This document shows, piece by piece, positions 61,165 through 64,000 of a stretch of DNA of 64,000 bases. The notes under the pieces are model-generated. The model was not told where the DNA came from, made no database searches, and saw nothing but the letters and a program-made list of their open reading frames with translations. The translations under genes were made by a program, and so were the position numbers. The DNA comes from Monoplex corrugatus (taxonomy: Eukaryota; Mollusca; Gastropoda; Littorinimorpha; Ranellidae), in contig JAPXFY010000018.1 of assembly GCA_030674185.1 (NCBI GenBank), forward strand, positions 49,554,237-49,618,236, given 5' to 3'. Positions within the stretch are counted from its first letter, which is position 1; the number at the start of each line of letters is the position of its first letter.

Positions 61165-62003
61165 CTGTAGCACACACAGTGAAACCAATTAATGATGTTA
61201 CCGGTCTAGATGTGCTGCTTTTCTTGTCAAAAGTTAAGATACACAAAAGTTCAAAGAGAATCTATAATAATGTCATTTAAATCAAACTGCTTTCAAGAAC
61301 TGACACAGATACGCCTACTCCAAAATCTTACCATCAGGAACAGATGATGTAAAAATCAGGAACAAACTGAAAATTCAAGAATTTTCTGGAACACACTATA
61401 TTCTTACAAATGTATACATGTTCGCACAATGATGTTCACCGCTGTACACTTAGTCCAGGCTATCCTCTCTATGACCTGACCACGACCTCTGCCCTGGAGG
61501 AAGGCTCGCCTATTAATAACAGCAGCAGAACAGGCAGAAACACCACAAGAACAGTTTACATAAGGTAAACAGCATGAGTGCTCTTTTACCCTGTTCTCCC
61601 ATAACCTCGATGCGCTTCCCTCCACTCTTTCCACATGCCTTGTGTTAGCCGCCAGCCAGAATATTACTTGTTTCACACTTTCATTATTTTCTTTCCTAGC
61701 TTTTCTTGTGGTTATGTGGTATTTGCATCCCATTTTGCTAACTCGCAGGTTGGATTCACTTCCATGACCCCCAGCGGGACAAGTGTTAATTACTGTACTG
61801 ACAGGGAAAACTAACAGACAGCAATGCTGTAGACAGTGCTCCACTAACATGAGATATTTGTTCATTATTTGTGTGTACTATCTGGCTATACATGATGCAC
61901 TTTGTTCTCAAAAGTGAACGGACCAAGTCCATTCAACAACAATATGATAAGAAAAAAAGATGGGTAAAAACGGAGTTTAATGGTGGATGAAGAACTTCAG
62001 TTT

Positions 62004-62341
62004 TTAACCCTTTCCCATTTGCAGATTCTGCTCAGAAACTCCTCCTACTATTCGGAGATTTTCAAAAGCGTGTGAATGAAAAGGTCAGACGCTGACCGAT
62101 ATCTTGTAAATGAGGTGATGTGTAGTACCAAACTCAGTATCATTCTTTCATTGGTTTATCCTGACTTTCGCGGGAAACTTTTTCATGAGGTGTGTGTAAC
62201 CCCTAGTGCTTAGAGCGTGATGGAAATTCCCCACCAGGCCTAAGTGACAGGCGGCGGGCTGCGGCGGGCTGCGGCGGGCGTAAATAAAAAGCAGGGTTTC
62301 CCGGTCGGGGGCTGCGGCGGGATAAAATGGGAAAGAGTTAA
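62004..62341. mobile_element. 338-bp TTAA-bounded piggyBac-like MITE
   Basis: Starts TTAACCCTTTCCCATTT and ends AAATGGGAAAGAGTTAA, inverted with one mismatch in 17. The interior has three GGCGGGCTGC-type G+C-rich units near 62252-62280 and a fourth near 62310. No coding. The flanking ~25 bp (ttaatggtggatgaagaact and ttaatgggggatggagaact) are also near-identical direct repeats. Confidence 0.9.
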
Positions 62342-62463
62342 TGGGGGATGGAGAACTTCAGTTATACAGTCCTCTGAAAAATATAAAAAAAAGATAGGTT
62401 GTTTTTTTCCCTTTCAAACACAATAAACAAAAATGTTCATCCCATTACTCTGAAATGTGCTCA

Positions 62464-62603
62464 TAGTGAGTGAGTGAGTGAGTGAGTGAGTGAGTGAGTG
62501 AGTGAGTGAGTGAGTGAGTGAGTGAGTGAGTGTGAGTGTGAGTAGTGTGTGTGTGTGTGTGTGTGCGTGTGTGTGTGTGTGAGTGTGTGTGAGTGAGAGA
62601 AAC
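62464..62603. repeat. (GTGA)n and (TG)n microsatellite
   Basis: About 17 GTGA units (62464-62533), then TG with GCG breaks. Confidence 0.97.
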
Positions 62604-63789
62604 ATATAAAGAACACTTTCCCTTTTAGACTGAAAATAAACAACATTAAACAGCCCTACATGTTATCACAGAGTTTACTCTCCAGAATCAAGAGACCTGC
62701 AGTATACACTCTTCAGGTCTGCAAAGTCCGTGCTATTGTTTTTGCAGTTTTTTGAATTTTTTTTTTTAAAGTCCACATGTTTTTGATTCAGGGACCGATG
62801 TAACAACAACAATCATCCAGCTACCACAACCAATAGAAAATTTGCACTTGTACATGTAGATAGTGCATAAACTAGTTTTACTTCTTTCTGTCATTGTACA
62901 CATGGTCACAATTCATTCTATTCTTTCCTAAAGGTATGGCACACTGACCGACTTCTTTTCAAGGCAAAGCTCACTCGCAATCGTCTTCACAAATCTCACA
63001 TTCTAATTCGCTTGCTACATGTAGCCATGTTTTCTGCTGAAGGTGCTTTACATCTCTTCTGTAGCTGGTTATGAATTTGTGCACAAGTTGAGTTACAACT
63101 TCCCATTAACTGTCAGCTTTCTCCACTTGTGTAAAAAGATGCCCTCCTTTGTTTTCTTTTTTGTTTTTCTTTTTCTTTTCAAAAACATAATCCATGGCTT
63201 AAAATCCACAACCATAATTGATTTTTAGGTTTTTCCGTAACACATGACAATTCCCAAACAGTGACTTAGCTGAGACAGAGCCACAGGTCTTTTTATAAAG
63301 GCATTTGTATTGATGGTGGCAATATTCTCTTCCAACAAACTTCAGAACAATAATGGTTTGGCAACACACAAGAGGGAACCTACAAAAATCATGGACAGAT
63401 GGCAGTGTGTTATCAACTTTTAGAGACTCTAAAAACATCAAATACAAACCCATTATCACCATACTGGTCATTTATCACACTTCAGCCAAGTTTAAATAGT
63501 TGTAACTGATTCATACACAGTCGTTATCTTAAAGGCTGCTGTATGTCATTTTGGCACTATACTATCGCATCTCAAGCTTTTCATCATTTTGACATTTTAC
63601 TGCTGTAATCCGAAAGCCTGCTTTTTCCACTAAGATCAACAGCTGATCAAAACTGATCTCCAAATTCTGTTCAGCACTTTTTTAATTACTTGTTTGACTG
63701 TGGCAGAATTGGGAATCAGGAATCACTCTACAATCTCTAAAGAAGAAACAATTGGTCCATCTAAAATCAGATCCAACATCAACACCCAC

Positions 63790-63969
63790 CTCCAACAAAG
63801 TGTAGGTGGAGTTTTTCTTCAGAAAAGTGCGAGCTGTTCGTTCACGCCATGACTTAGCAGCTGCTACCTGGGACTCCAGCTGTGGCAGTTGTTCCAGTCG
63901 TACAGGTATGGGGCGTCCCTTGTTGACCAAACCCTCTAACACATCCAGATAGGGATAGGACTCACTTGT
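63790..63969 (-). CDS. KDM5: KDM5 exon: PLU-1 region
   Basis: 60 codons, phase 0 to 0: [88 protein letters not shown] is almost identical to human KDM5 proteins. Acceptor (- strand) AATTTTACAG, donor GTGGGTG. This is the most upstream exon in the window; the catalytic half of the gene continues past 64000. Confidence 0.96.
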
Positions 63970-64000
63970 CTGTAAAATTCAAACAGTTAGCAAGTTCAAG

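Larger units (their letters stand above)
61165..63789 (-). other. KDM5 intron with MITE and (GTGA)n
   Basis: Contains the TTAA MITE at 62004-62341 and the (GTGA)n/(TG)n at 62464-62600. An open frame of 153 codons at 61404-61865 (- strand) has no recognisable domain and is not needed for the KDM5 reading. Confidence 0.8.
43220..63969 (-). other. KDM5: KDM5 histone H3K4 demethylase gene, 3' half (9 coding exons)
   Basis: KDM5 proteins remove methyl groups from H3 Lys4 in the nucleus using Fe(II) and 2-oxoglutarate. The - strand exons 63969-63790, 61164-61012, 60174-60003, 50128-49809, 49263-48945, 48434-48220, 46297-45961, 45186-44977 and 43920-43220 join in consistent phases to about 868 residues ending in TGA. 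Order: PLU-1 region ([20 protein letters not shown]), PHD2 (QYCVCRKAAAGFMLQCELCK), [20 protein letters not shown], the [13 protein letters not shown] helix, [20 protein letters not shown], Lys-rich stretches, PHD3, and an acidic tail. These words are shared with human KDM5A/B and Drosophila Lid. JmjN, ARID, PHD1 and JmjC lie beyond the window edge. The presence of PHD3 points to a KDM5A/B/Lid-like architecture. Confidence 0.96.

Noticed and set aside
61715..61745. Similarity of GCATCCCATTTTGCTAACTCGC to bases 25-47 of the window
   Set aside because: The match is only about 24 bp with several mismatches and does not extend; it could be chance or a tiny repeat fragment.
61404..61865. 153-codon - strand open frame in a KDM5 intron
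   Set aside because: The KDM5 exons on either side join in phase without it, it lacks splice-consistent ends, and no domain was recognised.

Overview
The window is animal nuclear DNA: intron-split genes with GT/AG junctions, very abundant (AC)n and (CT)n microsatellites, long minisatellites, SINEs, LINEs, a Penelope-like element and piggyBac transposons. A mollusc, perhaps a gastropod, is the most likely source; that rests on the repeat style and protein flavour and is inference only.

Two conserved host genes converge. On the + strand, 15203-25226 carries the last seven coding exons of an IQSEC/BRAG-type ARF guanine-nucleotide exchange factor: the end of Sec7, the PH domain, and a C terminus ending in a TEV PDZ ligand. 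About 313 residues are assembled and all splice phases agree. The catalytic Sec7 exons lie further upstream, so the intron before 15203 is more than 15 kb or runs out of the window. On the - strand, 63969 down to 43220 carries nine exons of a KDM5 histone H3K4 demethylase: PLU-1 region, PHD2, linker, lysine-rich region, PHD3 and a long acidic tail. About 868 residues are assembled, again with consistent phases. The JmjN, ARID, PHD1 and JmjC parts are beyond position 64000.

Layout: 1-15.2 kb holds repeats only (minisatellites of 57, 38, 30 and 55 bp, a tRNA-derived SINE, two RNase H-LINE relics, a nested MITE). 15.2-25.2 kb is the IQSEC 3' half. 25.2-43.2 kb is intergenic or UTR, with a second SINE copy, a 1.4-kb 38-bp minisatellite and a frameshifted piggyBac (38154-41863). 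43.2-64 kb is the KDM5 3' half.

The KDM5 introns are full of mobile DNA. The 9.9-kb intron 50129-60002 holds a structurally intact piggyBac (50247-53765, two-exon 583-aa transposase with DDD triad and Cys-rich tail), then a 5'-truncated LINE split by a Penelope-like element with a 10-bp target-site duplication, then a further element with inverted ends (58505-59884). Neighbouring introns carry two related inverted-repeat elements (46507-47738), a second LINE 3' end and a 338-bp TTAA-bounded MITE. No RNA genes, CRISPR arrays or prokaryotic features were seen.
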